Positions 38,245 through 47,567 of a stretch of DNA of 64,000 nt are shown here, in pieces; positions within the stretch are counted from its first letter, which is position 1; each line of letters begins with the position of its first letter. This stretch comes from Allomuricauda sp. CP2A (GTDB taxonomy: Bacteria; Bacteroidota; Bacteroidia; Flavobacteriales; Flavobacteriaceae): assembly GCF_001683915.1 (NCBI RefSeq), contig NZ_LXTT01000034.1:1-64000 (forward strand), written 5' to 3'. The notes below the pieces were generated by a model that saw only the letters and a list, made by a program, of their open reading frames with translations, did not search any database and was not told the DNA's origin. The position numbers and the translations under genes were made by a program.

Positions 38245-38739
38245 ATGGACATTAAGGAAATTCAAAGTTTGATCAAGTTTGTCGCCAAATCGGGCGCCAG
38301 CGAGGTGAAATTGGAGATGGAAGACCTCAAGATCACGATTCGAACGGTCAGCAGCAGTTCAAGCTCGCCAGAAACAACCATTGTACAGCAAATACCTGTT
38401 CCCCAGGCCCAGTCTGCTCCTCCAGCGGCCCAAGCACCTGCCGCCCAAGCACCCGAAACGAACAAGGCAGACTCTGGATCAAAATCGGATGACTCTAAGT
38501 ACATCACTATAAAATCACCTATTATTGGAACATTCTACAGAAAACCTTCACCGGACAAACCACCATTTGTTGAGGTAGGCACAACCGTTAGCCAAGGCGA
38601 TGTTCTCTGTGTGATCGAAGCCATGAAGCTGTTCAACGACATTGAATCTGAAGTTTCTGGAAAAATAGTGAAGGTTTTGGTTGAAGATTCTTCTCCAGTT
38701 GAATTTGACCAACCTTTGTTTTTGGTAGACCCATCATAG
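38245..38739 (+). CDS. accB: Biotin carboxyl carrier protein of acetyl-CoA carboxylase
   Basis: A 164-residue carrier. It has an N-terminal helical part, an Ala/Pro/Gln-rich flexible linker (about 35-80) and a C-terminal biotinyl domain with the biotin lysine Lys128 in EAMKLFN. It works with the biotin carboxylase encoded next. Confidence 0.96.
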   Translation: MDIKEIQSLIKFVAKSGASEVKLEMEDLKITIRTVSSSSSSPETTIVQQIPVPQAQSAPPAAQAPAAQAPETNKADSGSKSDDSKYITIKSPIIGTFYRKPSPDKPPFVEVGTTVSQGDVLCVIEAMKLFNDIESEVSGKIVKVLVEDSSPVEFDQPLFLVDPS

Positions 38740-38828
38740 ATAATTTTAAATGCTAAATTTTAGGTGACTAATTGCTAGTTGTTTAAAACCATTTAAAGTT
38801 TAGAACCCAGAATTTAAAATTGAATTCT

Positions 38829-40181
38829 ATGTTTAAAAAGATATTAATTGCAAATAGGGGTGAGATTGCGCTTCGTATTATCCGCACCTGCAAGGAAATG
38901 GGCATAAAAACCGTGGCCGTATACTCCAAGGCCGATGAGGAAAGCCTTCATGTGCGTTTTGCGGATGAGGCTGTTTGTATTGGCCCTCCACCAAGCCACG
39001 AATCCTATTTAAAGATACCCAACATTATTGCTGCGGCAGAGATTACCAATGCTGATGCCATTCACCCAGGATATGGATTTCTTTCAGAAAATGCCAAATT
39101 CTCCAAGATTTGTGCGGAGCACGACATTAAATTCATAGGAGCTTCGGGCGAGCAGATAGAAAAGATGGGCGACAAGGCAACTGCCAAGGAAACCATGAAA
39201 AAAGCAGGAGTTCCCACTGTTCCCGGTTCCGATGGTTTGTTGAAAGATGTTGCCCACGCCAAGAAGGATGCCAAAAAAATGGGTTATCCCGTTATGATCA
39301 AGGCCACAGCCGGAGGTGGTGGAAAAGGCATGCGCGCCATTTGGTCCGAAGACGAAATGGAAAAGAACTTTGAAAGCGCTGTCAAAGAGGCCACCGCTGC
39401 ATTTGGGAATGGTGGAATGTACATGGAAAAGCTCATTGAAGAGCCAAGACATATTGAAATACAAGTGGTTGGGGATCAATATGGAAAAGCGTGCCACTTA
39501 TCGGAAAGAGACTGCTCCATACAGCGTAGACACCAAAAATTGACAGAAGAGACTCCATCTCCGTTTATGACGGATTCCCTTCGGGAAGAGATGGGCAAGG
39601 CAGCGGTAAAAGCTGCGGAATATATTAAGTATGAAGGAGCAGGAACTGTGGAGTTTTTGGTGGACAAACACCGAAACTTCTACTTCATGGAGATGAACAC
39701 CCGTATTCAGGTGGAGCACCCCATTACCGAACAGGTTGTGGACTATGATTTGATTCGGGAGCAGATTTTGGTAGCTGGTGGTGTGCCTATTTCAGGAAAA
39801 AATTACTATCCAAAGTTGCACTCCATTGAATGCCGAATCAATGCGGAAGATCCGTATAACGATTTTAGACCTTCACCGGGAAAAATCACCACGCTGCACA
39901 CGCCGGGAGGCCATGGGATTCGCTTGGACACGCATGTGTATAGTGGATACATGATTCCGCCGAACTATGACTCCATGATCGCCAAGTTGATCACCACGGC
40001 CCAAACCAGGGAAGAGGCCATCAACAAAATGCGAAGGGCTTTGGACGAGTTTGTGATAGAGGGCGTGAAAACCACCATTCCGTTCCACAGACAATTAATG
40101 GATCACCCCGATTATTTGGCTGGAAATTACACCACCAAATTCATGGAAGGGTTTAAAATGGATCCTAAATATCAAGATTAA
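38829..40181 (+). CDS. accC: Biotin carboxylase subunit of acetyl-CoA carboxylase
   Basis: A protein of about 450 residues that carboxylates the biotin on AccB using ATP and bicarbonate. I start at the ATG at 38829 ([17 protein letters not shown]); a TTG three codons earlier is less likely. The ATP-grasp glycine loop [15 protein letters not shown] and the active-site [17 protein letters not shown] are intact. Confidence 0.97.
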   Translation: MFKKILIANRGEIALRIIRTCKEMGIKTVAVYSKADEESLHVRFADEAVCIGPPPSHESYLKIPNIIAAAEITNADAIHPGYGFLSENAKFSKICAEHDIKFIGASGEQIEKMGDKATAKETMKKAGVPTVPGSDGLLKDVAHAKKDAKKMGYPVMIKATAGGGGKGMRAIWSEDEMEKNFESAVKEATAAFGNGGMYMEKLIEEPRHIEIQVVGDQYGKACHLSERDCSIQRRHQKLTEETPSPFMTDSLREEMGKAAVKAAEYIKYEGAGTVEFLVDKHRNFYFMEMNTRIQVEHPITEQVVDYDLIREQILVAGGVPISGKNYYPKLHSIECRINAEDPYNDFRPSPGKITTLHTPGGHGIRLDTHVYSGYMIPPNYDSMIAKLITTAQTREEAINKMRRALDEFVIEGVKTTIPFHRQLMDHPDYLAGNYTTKFMEGFKMDPKYQD

Positions 40182-40192
40182 CTACAAGTGTC

Positions 40193-40219
40193 AGGCTGAG
40201 CGCAGTCGAAGCCTTTTTT
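40193..40219 (+). repeat. REP-like hairpin, copy C, also terminator-like
   Basis: The stem AGGCT/AGCCT encloses the loop GAGCGCAGTCGA and is followed directly by a T run, so it may also terminate accC transcripts. A related inverted core (CTCGACTGCGCC, about 40243-40254) and a CTGCC/GGCAG hairpin follow before the next gene. Confidence 0.7.
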
Positions 40220-40302
40220 GACGGCTCGTGTCCCATTTAGTTCTCGACTGCGCCTGTCTGCCGACAAAGGCAGGCGAACTGACATTTGGACAATCTGGCG
40301 CT

Positions 40303-41421
40303 ATGGAGCTAAGCTATTGGGAATATAAGACCTGGCTGTCCCAAGTGGACTTTACCGTGATTGGAAGTGGCTTGGTGGGGCTCAATTGTGCCCTTCGGTT
40401 AAAGGAAAAGTATCCCACAAGCAAGATTTTGGTCTTGGAAAAAGGAAGTCTTCCCCAAGGAGCTAGTACCAAAAATGCTGGATTTGCCTGTTTTGGAAGT
40501 ATTTCTGAACTCGTTTCCGACCTTAATTCCCATTCTGAGGAGGAAGTGGTCCAATTGGTTCAAAAAAGATATAAAGGAATCCAATTGTTGCGAAAGCTTT
40601 TGGGAGATAAAGCCATCGGTTTTGAACAACACGGAGGTCATGAGCTGTTTTTAAAAGACCGCCCTGAATTGTTTGAGAGCTGTATGAACCAGATAGATGT
40701 CCTAAACGAAGTATTACATCCTGTTTTTGGCGATGCACCATTCAAAAAAACCAAAAATATTTTTGGTTTTGGGAAGATTCAAGGGCAATACATCACACAT
40801 AAATTTGAAGGGCAGTTGGACACGGGCAAGATGATGAAAGCTTTGCTCCAAAAATGCCATGATGCCCAAATCCCCATTTTAAACGGCATAGAAGTCAAGA
40901 ATATTCAAGATGAAGGTGAAAAAGCCTTAATTGTCACCGAAGATTTTGAGTTTGAATCCAAAAAAGTGTTTGTTGCCACGAATGGGTTTGCCTCAACATT
41001 GTTGAGGTCGGAAACCGTGAAGCCTGCCAGGGCCCAGGTGTTGGTCACCCAACCCATCAAAAACCTGAACATAAAAGGGACTTTTCATTTTGATGAGGGG
41101 TACTATTATTTCAGGAATATTGATGACCGTATTTTGTTTGGTGGAGGTCGTAACCTTGACCTTAAAACCGAGGAAACCATGGAATTTGGGGAGACAGAGG
41201 TCATTCAAAATTCCCTTGAAAAATTGCTGGCCGAAGTAATTTTACCCCATCAAAAGGTTGAAATAGACCGAAGATGGAGCGGTATTATGGGTGTCGGCGG
41301 CCAAAAATCGCCCATAGTCAAACCAATTTCCAATTCTATTTATTGCGGTGTCCGTCTTGGCGGAATGGGGGTTGCCCTGGGAAGTTTGGTGGGCAAAGAA
41401 CTTGCCGATTTGGCTAAATAA
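40303..41421 (+). CDS. FAD-dependent oxidoreductase (DAO family)
   Basis: A protein of about 372 residues. The FAD-binding GxGxxG is in FTVIGSGLVGLNCALRL, followed by ILVLEKG, and the DAO-type GGGRNLDL lies about three-quarters along. I choose the ATG at 40303; the open frame upstream runs through the repeat hairpin and is not credible as coding. It probably oxidises an amine or amino acid; the substrate is not readable. Confidence 0.87.
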   Translation: MELSYWEYKTWLSQVDFTVIGSGLVGLNCALRLKEKYPTSKILVLEKGSLPQGASTKNAGFACFGSISELVSDLNSHSEEEVVQLVQKRYKGIQLLRKLLGDKAIGFEQHGGHELFLKDRPELFESCMNQIDVLNEVLHPVFGDAPFKKTKNIFGFGKIQGQYITHKFEGQLDTGKMMKALLQKCHDAQIPILNGIEVKNIQDEGEKALIVTEDFEFESKKVFVATNGFASTLLRSETVKPARAQVLVTQPIKNLNIKGTFHFDEGYYYFRNIDDRILFGGGRNLDLKTEETMEFGETEVIQNSLEKLLAEVILPHQKVEIDRRWSGIMGVGGQKSPIVKPISNSIYCGVRLGGMGVALGSLVGKELADLAK

Positions 41422-41429
41422 ACTCAAGC

Positions 41430-41525
41430 TCAAGTTCAAGAACAAAGAGGCAAGACAAAAGAACCAAGACACCAGACTTTGGACTAAGTTATTGATTTAC
41501 TGCCGACTGCGTACTGCAAACTGAC
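41430..41525 (+). repeat. 96-nt direct repeat, first copy
   Basis: Identical over 96 nt to 41770-41865, 340 nt away. It starts TCAAGTTCAAGAAC and ends GCGTACTGCAAACTGAC. Not coding. Confidence 0.9.
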
Positions 41526-41560
41526 TCCTGACCTTGGGCATCAAGCACCAAATTCCAAAC

Positions 41561-41602
41561 TCCAAATTCCAAAACTTCGGACTTCGGACAAGTTTAAACT
41601 CA
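41561..41602 (+). repeat. 42-nt direct repeat, first copy
   Basis: Identical to 41724-41765, and contains ACTTCGGACTTCGGACAAG. A 24-nt identical word (GGGCATCAAGCACCAAATTC onward) also precedes each copy, at 41536 and 41706. Confidence 0.85.
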
Positions 41603-41723
41603 AACATCAATTGCAAGAACAAAGAGAAGAGAAACAAGAGCAAAGACCAATAACCGAATCATCCAACAACCTGAAACTTGAAACCAAGAACGGACATCCG
41701 ACTTCGGGCATCAAGCACCAAAT

Positions 41724-41765
41724 TCCAAATTCCAAAACTTCGGACTTCGGACAAGTTTAAACTCA
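41724..41765 (+). repeat. 42-nt direct repeat, second copy
   Basis: Second copy of the 41561-41602 block. It lies 4 nt before the second 96-nt repeat, whereas the first copy lies after the first 96-nt repeat. Confidence 0.85.
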
Positions 41766-41769
41766 GGCA

Positions 41770-41865
41770 TCAAGTTCAAGAACAAAGAGGCAAGACAAAA
41801 GAACCAAGACACCAGACTTTGGACTAAGTTATTGATTTACTGCCGACTGCGTACTGCAAACTGAC
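41770..41865 (+). repeat. 96-nt direct repeat, second copy
   Basis: Identical to 41430-41525. The perfect identity of non-coding DNA points to a recent duplication or gene conversion. Confidence 0.9.
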
Positions 41866-42017
41866 ACCCGACTCCCGGCTTCGGACTTCCAATAATCTTT
41901 TGACACGAATTTCACCAATGCCACAAATGGTTAATCAAGTCTAGTTTCTTGATTCTATAAGCGAAGCGGTCTTGTTTCTTTGGTTATAGATGCAAAGCAT
42001 AGGGGGAGATTTAACGG

Positions 42018-42680
42018 TCAAACCATTCTCCCGTCCAACAAATTGATGATTCGTGAGCCATATTCCGCATTTTTTTCAGAATGTGTGACCTGTATGATCG
42101 TAACCCCCTCGTCATTCAGTTCCTTGAACAATTCCATGATTTCTTCCCCTTGTTTGGAATTCAAATTTCCGGTGGGCTCATCGGCCAAAATAAGTTTGGG
42201 ATTGGAAATCAAGGCGCGGGCAACACCTACCAATTGTTGTTGTCCACCACTGAGTTGGGCCGGGAAAAGGTCTTTTTTGCCCACAATGTTGAACCGATCC
42301 AGCATATCGGCCACCTTGGCCTTTCGTTCAGGACCCTTTATTTTTTTATAGAGCAAGGGCATTTCCAGGTTTTCCTTTACCGTAAGCTCATCCAGCAAGT
42401 GGTAGGATTGGAACACAAAACCGATGTATTCCTTATAAAGGTTGGCCCTGTTCTTTTCCTTGAGCGAATGTACCGGCTCGTCCAAAAATTGATATTCGCC
42501 TTCATCAAACGTGTCCAACATACCAATAACATTCAGCAAAGTTGATTTACCGGAGCCGGAAGGCCCCATTACAGAGATAAACTCCCCTTCTTCCACTTCA
42601 AGATTGATGTCCTTCAAAAGAAAAACACGTTGGCCAGCTGAGTTGACCCATTTAAAAATGTTGTTGAGTTGTAGTAGCAT
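42018..42680 (-). CDS. ABC transporter ATP-binding protein (LolD/MacB type), second ATPase of the operon
   Basis: A 220-residue ATPase of the type VII exporter class. Walker A is GPSGSGKST (about 39-47), the signature is LSGGQQQ and Walker B is [11 protein letters not shown]. It is the last gene of the seven-gene operon, 9 nt after permease 1. Its sequence clearly differs from the other ATPase (50041-50736), so each may serve different permeases. Confidence 0.93.
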   Translation of the reverse strand: MLLQLNNIFKWVNSAGQRVFLLKDINLEVEEGEFISVMGPSGSGKSTLLNVIGMLDTFDEGEYQFLDEPVHSLKEKNRANLYKEYIGFVFQSYHLLDELTVKENLEMPLLYKKIKGPERKAKVADMLDRFNIVGKKDLFPAQLSGGQQQLVGVARALISNPKLILADEPTGNLNSKQGEEIMELFKELNDEGVTIIQVTHSEKNAEYGSRIINLLDGRMV

Positions 42681-42689
42681 ATTTCTTAA

Positions 42690-45089
42690 TTATTCAGTCC
42701 GCAAACTTTTCACGGGATTGGCCCTAGCTGCCCTGATGGCCTGAAAACTTACGGTGACTACGGTAATCAACAAAGCCCCGATCATGGCCAAGGCAAAAAC
42801 CCACCATTTTAGAATGACCCTGTAGGGATATTCCTGTAGCCAGCCGTTCATCACATAGTAGGCAATGGGCACAGCGATAAAACATGAAATGATGATCAAT
42901 TTTAAAAAGTCCTTGGAGAGCATGTTCCAAACATTGAATATCGTAGCACCGAGCACTTTTCGGACACCAATTTCCTTGGTACGCTGTTCGGCCACAAAGG
43001 AGGTTAGGCCAAAAAGTCCCAAACAACTGATCAATATGGCCAAGGCGGTAAAAATGCCAGACAGCGTTCCTATTCGTTCCTCAGCCGCAAATTTTTCGCC
43101 ATACTCCTCATCAACAAAATCATACTGGAACGGAATATCGGGGAAGTGTTCCTTAAAGACTCGTTCAACAATGGCCAAATTTTGACTGGCACTTTGTTTT
43201 GGGTTTAACCGAAGGTTATAGTAGTAAGGTTCACCGTATTTATCAAAAGCATAAACACCCTGTTTAACAGGTTTGTAGGGAGACTGGGTAATCATGTCCT
43301 CTACTACACCAATAACGGTAAGGGGTTCATCTGGATTTTCTTTATTTGTATCCCTGAGAATCATGCCCACAGGATTTTTGAGTCCCAAGTATTTTACTGC
43401 GGTCTCATTGAGGAGAATAGCATTGGAATCTGAAGGAAACTCTCTGGAAAAATCCCTTCCTGCCACAATTTTGAGGTTGAGGGATTTTGCATACTCTGGG
43501 GAGACCTCTGTCCATGCAAAATCTTCCTGAAAACCCTCGGGTTTGCCTTCCCATGTCCAACCACTTCTGTTGGACCAAATACTTGTAGTGGGGCTACTGG
43601 AGGAAGACATTTCCACAACAGCTCCAGAATTCAGGAATTCGTTGCGCATCAAGTCATATTTCCCATAAAACTCTGGGCTCATGGTAGGTACCTGAACCAA
43701 ACCTTCCTTGTCATACCCAACAGGACGGTTTTTGGCATGATTGATTTGCTGCATTACAATGACGGTACCTATAATAAAAGCCACGGAAACCGTAAACTGG
43801 AGCACCACCAATATCTTTCGCGCCAAACCGGAATGTTTCCCGGTCTGAAAGGTGCCCTTCAATACATCAACAGGCCTGAAGGAAGACAGGTACAGCGCAG
43901 GGTAACTGCCTGCCAAAAGCGCTGTAACTATTATAAAGAGGATTGAAACGCCCCAAAAATCAAGTCTTCCCCAAGGGAAATCCATTTCCTTTCGGGCCAA
44001 TTCATTGAAGCCGTTCAATGATAAAACCACCATTAAAATAGCAATGACAAATGCAAAAAGAACCACCAAGAAAGATTCTCCCAAAAACTGGTTGATCAAC
44101 TGTCCTCTTTGTGAACCGATTGATTTTCTGATTCCCACTTCCTTGGCCCTTTTCTCAGAGCGGGCGGTGCTAAGGTTCATAAAGTTGATGCACGCCAAAA
44201 GCAACACAAAAATGCCGATTACCCCAAAAAGCCATACATATTTTATTCTTCCGCCAACTTGTTTTCCGTTTTCAAAACGACTGCGCAAGTACCAATCCTT
44301 CATGGGCAACAAAAAGAGCTGTGGGTTGAATTCTGCGGTATCCTCGTTCAAATTCTTTTTTACATCTTTTAGGGTTGATGTAACACGTTCCATGGTGGTG
44401 TTGTCGGCAATTTGAACGAACATTTGAAAGGAGTTGTTGCCCCAATTGTCCTCTGCATTTTGTACCCATTCCGAATTGGAAACATACTGTTCCCAAGGCA
44501 TGATGTACGTTACTTCGTTGAAGGAAGTGTTGAAGGGGATGTCTTCATAGACAGCTGTCACCATCATATCAAACTCCCCATTAATTTTTATTGCCTTTCC
44601 GATAGGGTCCTCATCACCGAACAGCGCCTTGGCGGTTGACAAGGACAGCATAATGGAGTTGATTTCACGGAGGCCGTCTTTTTCACCTTTAAGGATTTTT
44701 AGATCGAACATTTCAGGTGCCTCCCGCTGCATAAAGTTGCCTGTTCTGGAGATGTTGATATCCTTATATTTTAAATAATGGGAGTTGGTCCAAGAAGACA
44801 TCACCAAGTATTCAAAATTGTCCATGTAACCATCACGAAATGCCTTTTCCAAGGGTCGGGGCAGGGCAGGACCGGTTCCAGTTTCGCCATTAAAGGTCTG
44901 TGACTGGTACACTTGGGCAATTTTGTCCTTGTTTGTGAAATAACCATTATGGGACAATTCGTCACTGATCCATAACCCAATAATTAAGGCTACGGCCATA
45001 CCAAGGGCCAATCCACCCACATTAATTATGGTATAGGCCTTGTTCTTGGTGAGGTTTCTCCAGGCTATTTTTAAATAATTCTTTATCAT
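42690..45089 (-). CDS. Double FtsX/MacB-type ABC permease 1
   Basis: A 799-residue permease that is an internal tandem of two MacB_PCD-FtsX units. It has a helix at about 21-41, a periplasmic domain, three helices at about 285-400, a second start helix near 430, a second periplasmic domain and three helices at about 675-790, ending in NPVKSLRTE. One chain would thus form the eight-helix pore that two MacB subunits form elsewhere. It is clearly more divergent than permeases 2 and 3. Probably exports a substrate from the periplasm through TolC, by analogy with MacAB. Confidence 0.92.
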   Translation of the reverse strand: MIKNYLKIAWRNLTKNKAYTIINVGGLALGMAVALIIGLWISDELSHNGYFTNKDKIAQVYQSQTFNGETGTGPALPRPLEKAFRDGYMDNFEYLVMSSWTNSHYLKYKDINISRTGNFMQREAPEMFDLKILKGEKDGLREINSIMLSLSTAKALFGDEDPIGKAIKINGEFDMMVTAVYEDIPFNTSFNEVTYIMPWEQYVSNSEWVQNAEDNWGNNSFQMFVQIADNTTMERVTSTLKDVKKNLNEDTAEFNPQLFLLPMKDWYLRSRFENGKQVGGRIKYVWLFGVIGIFVLLLACINFMNLSTARSEKRAKEVGIRKSIGSQRGQLINQFLGESFLVVLFAFVIAILMVVLSLNGFNELARKEMDFPWGRLDFWGVSILFIIVTALLAGSYPALYLSSFRPVDVLKGTFQTGKHSGLARKILVVLQFTVSVAFIIGTVIVMQQINHAKNRPVGYDKEGLVQVPTMSPEFYGKYDLMRNEFLNSGAVVEMSSSSSPTTSIWSNRSGWTWEGKPEGFQEDFAWTEVSPEYAKSLNLKIVAGRDFSREFPSDSNAILLNETAVKYLGLKNPVGMILRDTNKENPDEPLTVIGVVEDMITQSPYKPVKQGVYAFDKYGEPYYYNLRLNPKQSASQNLAIVERVFKEHFPDIPFQYDFVDEEYGEKFAAEERIGTLSGIFTALAILISCLGLFGLTSFVAEQRTKEIGVRKVLGATIFNVWNMLSKDFLKLIIISCFIAVPIAYYVMNGWLQEYPYRVILKWWVFALAMIGALLITVVTVSFQAIRAARANPVKSLRTE

Positions 45090-45111
45090 GATGGTTTGTT
45101 TTTGATGTGAT

Positions 45112-47544
45112 TTATTCGGTTCGAAGACTTTTTACAGGATTTACCACAGCGGCCTTTATACTTTGGTAGCCTACGGTCAATATGGCCACACTTACGGCTA
45201 AAATTGCGGCCAGCACAAACACCCACCAGCCTATTTCAATGCGGTATGAAAAGTCTTCCAACCATTTGTTCATGGCAAACCAACCAATGGGCATTGAAAT
45301 AAGAATGGCAACGCCCACCATTTTTAGGAAATCGGTGGTTAGCCTAAAAGTGATTTGGCCCACGGTGGCCCCTAAGACTTTACGCACGCCAATTTCTTTG
45401 GTGCGCTTTTGTGCATTGAAAGCGGCGAGACCGAAGAGTCCCAAACACGCGATCAAGATTGAAAGTATGGTGAACACCAGAAAGATTTTCCCCAAACGTT
45501 GTTCGGCCTCATAGGTAGTATTGAAGGAATCGTCCATAAAACGATAGGAAAAAGGTTGTCCAGGGGCAAACTTGTTCCAAAGGCCTTCAATGCCTGCCAA
45601 AGTGGAAGAAAAGTTTCCCGGATTCATTTTTACGGCCAGCATACCAGAGGTCCTCCCCAAAAACAGTCCTAATGCCCCAATGTTTTCACGTAACGATTCA
45701 TAATGAAAATTTTTGACCACGCCAATTATGGTGTTGAATTCGGGGTTTTCCATTTCCGAATCCTGAGAGACCCGCATGCCCAAGGCTTCCTCAGGTCCGA
45801 CACCAAGAACCTTTAGCGTAGCCTCATTCACAATCACAGCCAAAGAGTCCGTTGGAAAATCCATATTGAAGTTGCGCCCAGCCACCAAATCCATATTCAT
45901 TGTAGGGATATAGTCTTCATCAACATCCCAGGTTTGCATCTGAAGGGCATCTTCCTGGTTTCTGGACCCTTCTGGAAAAAACGAACTGTTGGAGCGTGAA
46001 GAAGGGGTTGGGAAGAAATAGCTCAATGTGGCACTTTCCACTTGGCTGAGTTTAAGAATCTCGTCTTTAAAACTTTGGGTTTGATCTCCTACGGCAAAAA
46101 TATCGTCAACAAGCACTATCTGGTCTTTGGTAAACCCAAGATCTTTGTTCTGTATAAATTGTAATTGTTGATAAACGACTATTGTGCCCACGATCAGAAA
46201 AACAGAAATGGCAAATTGGAATACCACCAGCGCATTTCTGATATTGCCTCCACCAACATCTCCTTGAGAACCTCCTTTAAGGGTTTTTACAGGCATGAAT
46301 CGGGACAAAAAGAAAGCAGGATAACTGCCTGAAAACAGACCGAGCAATAACGTTCCCAGAAACAGGGTTCCCCAGAAAAAAGGACTGGAATAGGGCAAGG
46401 AAATGGATTTTCCTGCAAGGTCATTGAAAAAGGGGAGTACTGATATGACTATGAGCAATGCCACCAACAAGGATATGAATGAAATCAACCCCGACTCAAT
46501 GAGAAATTGTCGGACAAGGTCTAATTTTTTGGAGCCCAACGTCTTTCTGACCCCTACTTCTTTTGCCCTTTTCAGGGATTGTGCCGTGGAAAGGTTCATA
46601 AAGTTGACACTGGCCAAGACAATCAAGAACAAACCAATAAAAGATAAGATGTACACATTTTGGATGCTGCTGTTGGCACTCATTTCTGCATCGCGATGGG
46701 AATACAGATGTATGTCCGTTAGGGGTTTTGTATAGAAGTTCACATAGTTGCCCGATGCAATGAAGGATTCCTTGGTCATGCCCGGAAAATATTGCTGCGC
46801 CCATGGAAATATATAGTTGTCCACAATGCCGTTCAATGGCTCCTGAAACTCTTCGACATTGGCAGAGGGAATCAACTTGATGAAAGTGAAATAGTTGTTG
46901 CTGCCCCAATTTGGATCGTGGGAATCGGCATAACCGGACATTGCCATAAAAACAGAATGTTCCCTTAAAAATGAATTTTTGGGCAAGTCGTCTATGACCC
47001 CGGTTACGGTGTAGGTGTCGGTATTGTTCAACAACATGCTCTGGCCCAAAGCGTTTTGTACGCCAAAATGTTTTTCAGCAGCGGTTTTGGTAAGCACCAA
47101 GGTGTTGGGTTCGTTGAGAGCGGTCCTTTTGTCCCCCACCAGAAGATTGATTCCAAAAAAATCGAAGAAAGTGGAATCCACAAAGGTTACCCGAAGTTCC
47201 TTGGTATTGGTCTCTGTATTACTTTTTCGTAACAGCAGACTCCCCCGATCCCTGAACCGTACCGTTGATTCTATTTGCGGAAAATCCCTTTGCATGGTTG
47301 CGGCCATGGGAGCTGCTGCTTCCGCAGCTTTCATTTCGGCACCGCCAAACTTAATATCACTGTCAACTCTGTAGATGCGTTCGGCGTCGGCAAACATTTT
47401 GTCATAGCTCAATTCATCATAGATGAACAAAGCGATCAATATTCCTCCAGCAATACCTATGGCAAGTCCAAAGGTGTTGAGGAACGTAAAAAAAGGTTGG
47501 CTTTTTAAACTCCTCCAGGCTATTTTGATGTTGTTCTTGAACAT
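45112..47544 (-). CDS. Double FtsX/MacB-type ABC permease 2
   Basis: An 810-residue permease with the same duplicated layout as its neighbours. The N-terminus MFKNNIKIAWRSLKSQPFF, the helix-flanking DELSYDKMF and the C-terminus NPVKSLRTE are nearly the same as in permease 3, so the two arose by tandem gene duplication. It lies 22 nt from permease 1 and 23 nt from permease 3. ATP must come from one of the operon's two ATPases. Confidence 0.92.
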   Translation of the reverse strand: MFKNNIKIAWRSLKSQPFFTFLNTFGLAIGIAGGILIALFIYDELSYDKMFADAERIYRVDSDIKFGGAEMKAAEAAAPMAATMQRDFPQIESTVRFRDRGSLLLRKSNTETNTKELRVTFVDSTFFDFFGINLLVGDKRTALNEPNTLVLTKTAAEKHFGVQNALGQSMLLNNTDTYTVTGVIDDLPKNSFLREHSVFMAMSGYADSHDPNWGSNNYFTFIKLIPSANVEEFQEPLNGIVDNYIFPWAQQYFPGMTKESFIASGNYVNFYTKPLTDIHLYSHRDAEMSANSSIQNVYILSFIGLFLIVLASVNFMNLSTAQSLKRAKEVGVRKTLGSKKLDLVRQFLIESGLISFISLLVALLIVISVLPFFNDLAGKSISLPYSSPFFWGTLFLGTLLLGLFSGSYPAFFLSRFMPVKTLKGGSQGDVGGGNIRNALVVFQFAISVFLIVGTIVVYQQLQFIQNKDLGFTKDQIVLVDDIFAVGDQTQSFKDEILKLSQVESATLSYFFPTPSSRSNSSFFPEGSRNQEDALQMQTWDVDEDYIPTMNMDLVAGRNFNMDFPTDSLAVIVNEATLKVLGVGPEEALGMRVSQDSEMENPEFNTIIGVVKNFHYESLRENIGALGLFLGRTSGMLAVKMNPGNFSSTLAGIEGLWNKFAPGQPFSYRFMDDSFNTTYEAEQRLGKIFLVFTILSILIACLGLFGLAAFNAQKRTKEIGVRKVLGATVGQITFRLTTDFLKMVGVAILISMPIGWFAMNKWLEDFSYRIEIGWWVFVLAAILAVSVAILTVGYQSIKAAVVNPVKSLRTE

Positions 47545-47567
47545 TTTAGTGTGTTTTTCTTATTTGA

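Larger units (their letters stand above)
41422..42017. other. 596-nt gene-free stretch with mosaic repeats
   Basis: No supportable gene on either strand. The stretch is rich in short Bacteroidota-type words such as ACTTCGGACTTCGGAC, CAAATTCCAAA and GCCGACTGCGTACTGC. It contains two duplicated blocks in the order A, then B, then B, then A. Bases 41866-42017 show no repeat or structure I can name. Confidence 0.7.

Noticed and set aside
40228..40302. N-terminal extension of the FAD oxidoreductase frame
   Set aside because: It translates the REP-like hairpin region; the FAD-binding domain starts normally from the ATG at 40303.
41422..42017. Possible CRISPR array or insertion sequence remnant
   Set aside because: The duplicated blocks are too few, too long and unevenly spaced for CRISPR, and there are no terminal inverted repeats or transposase fragments.
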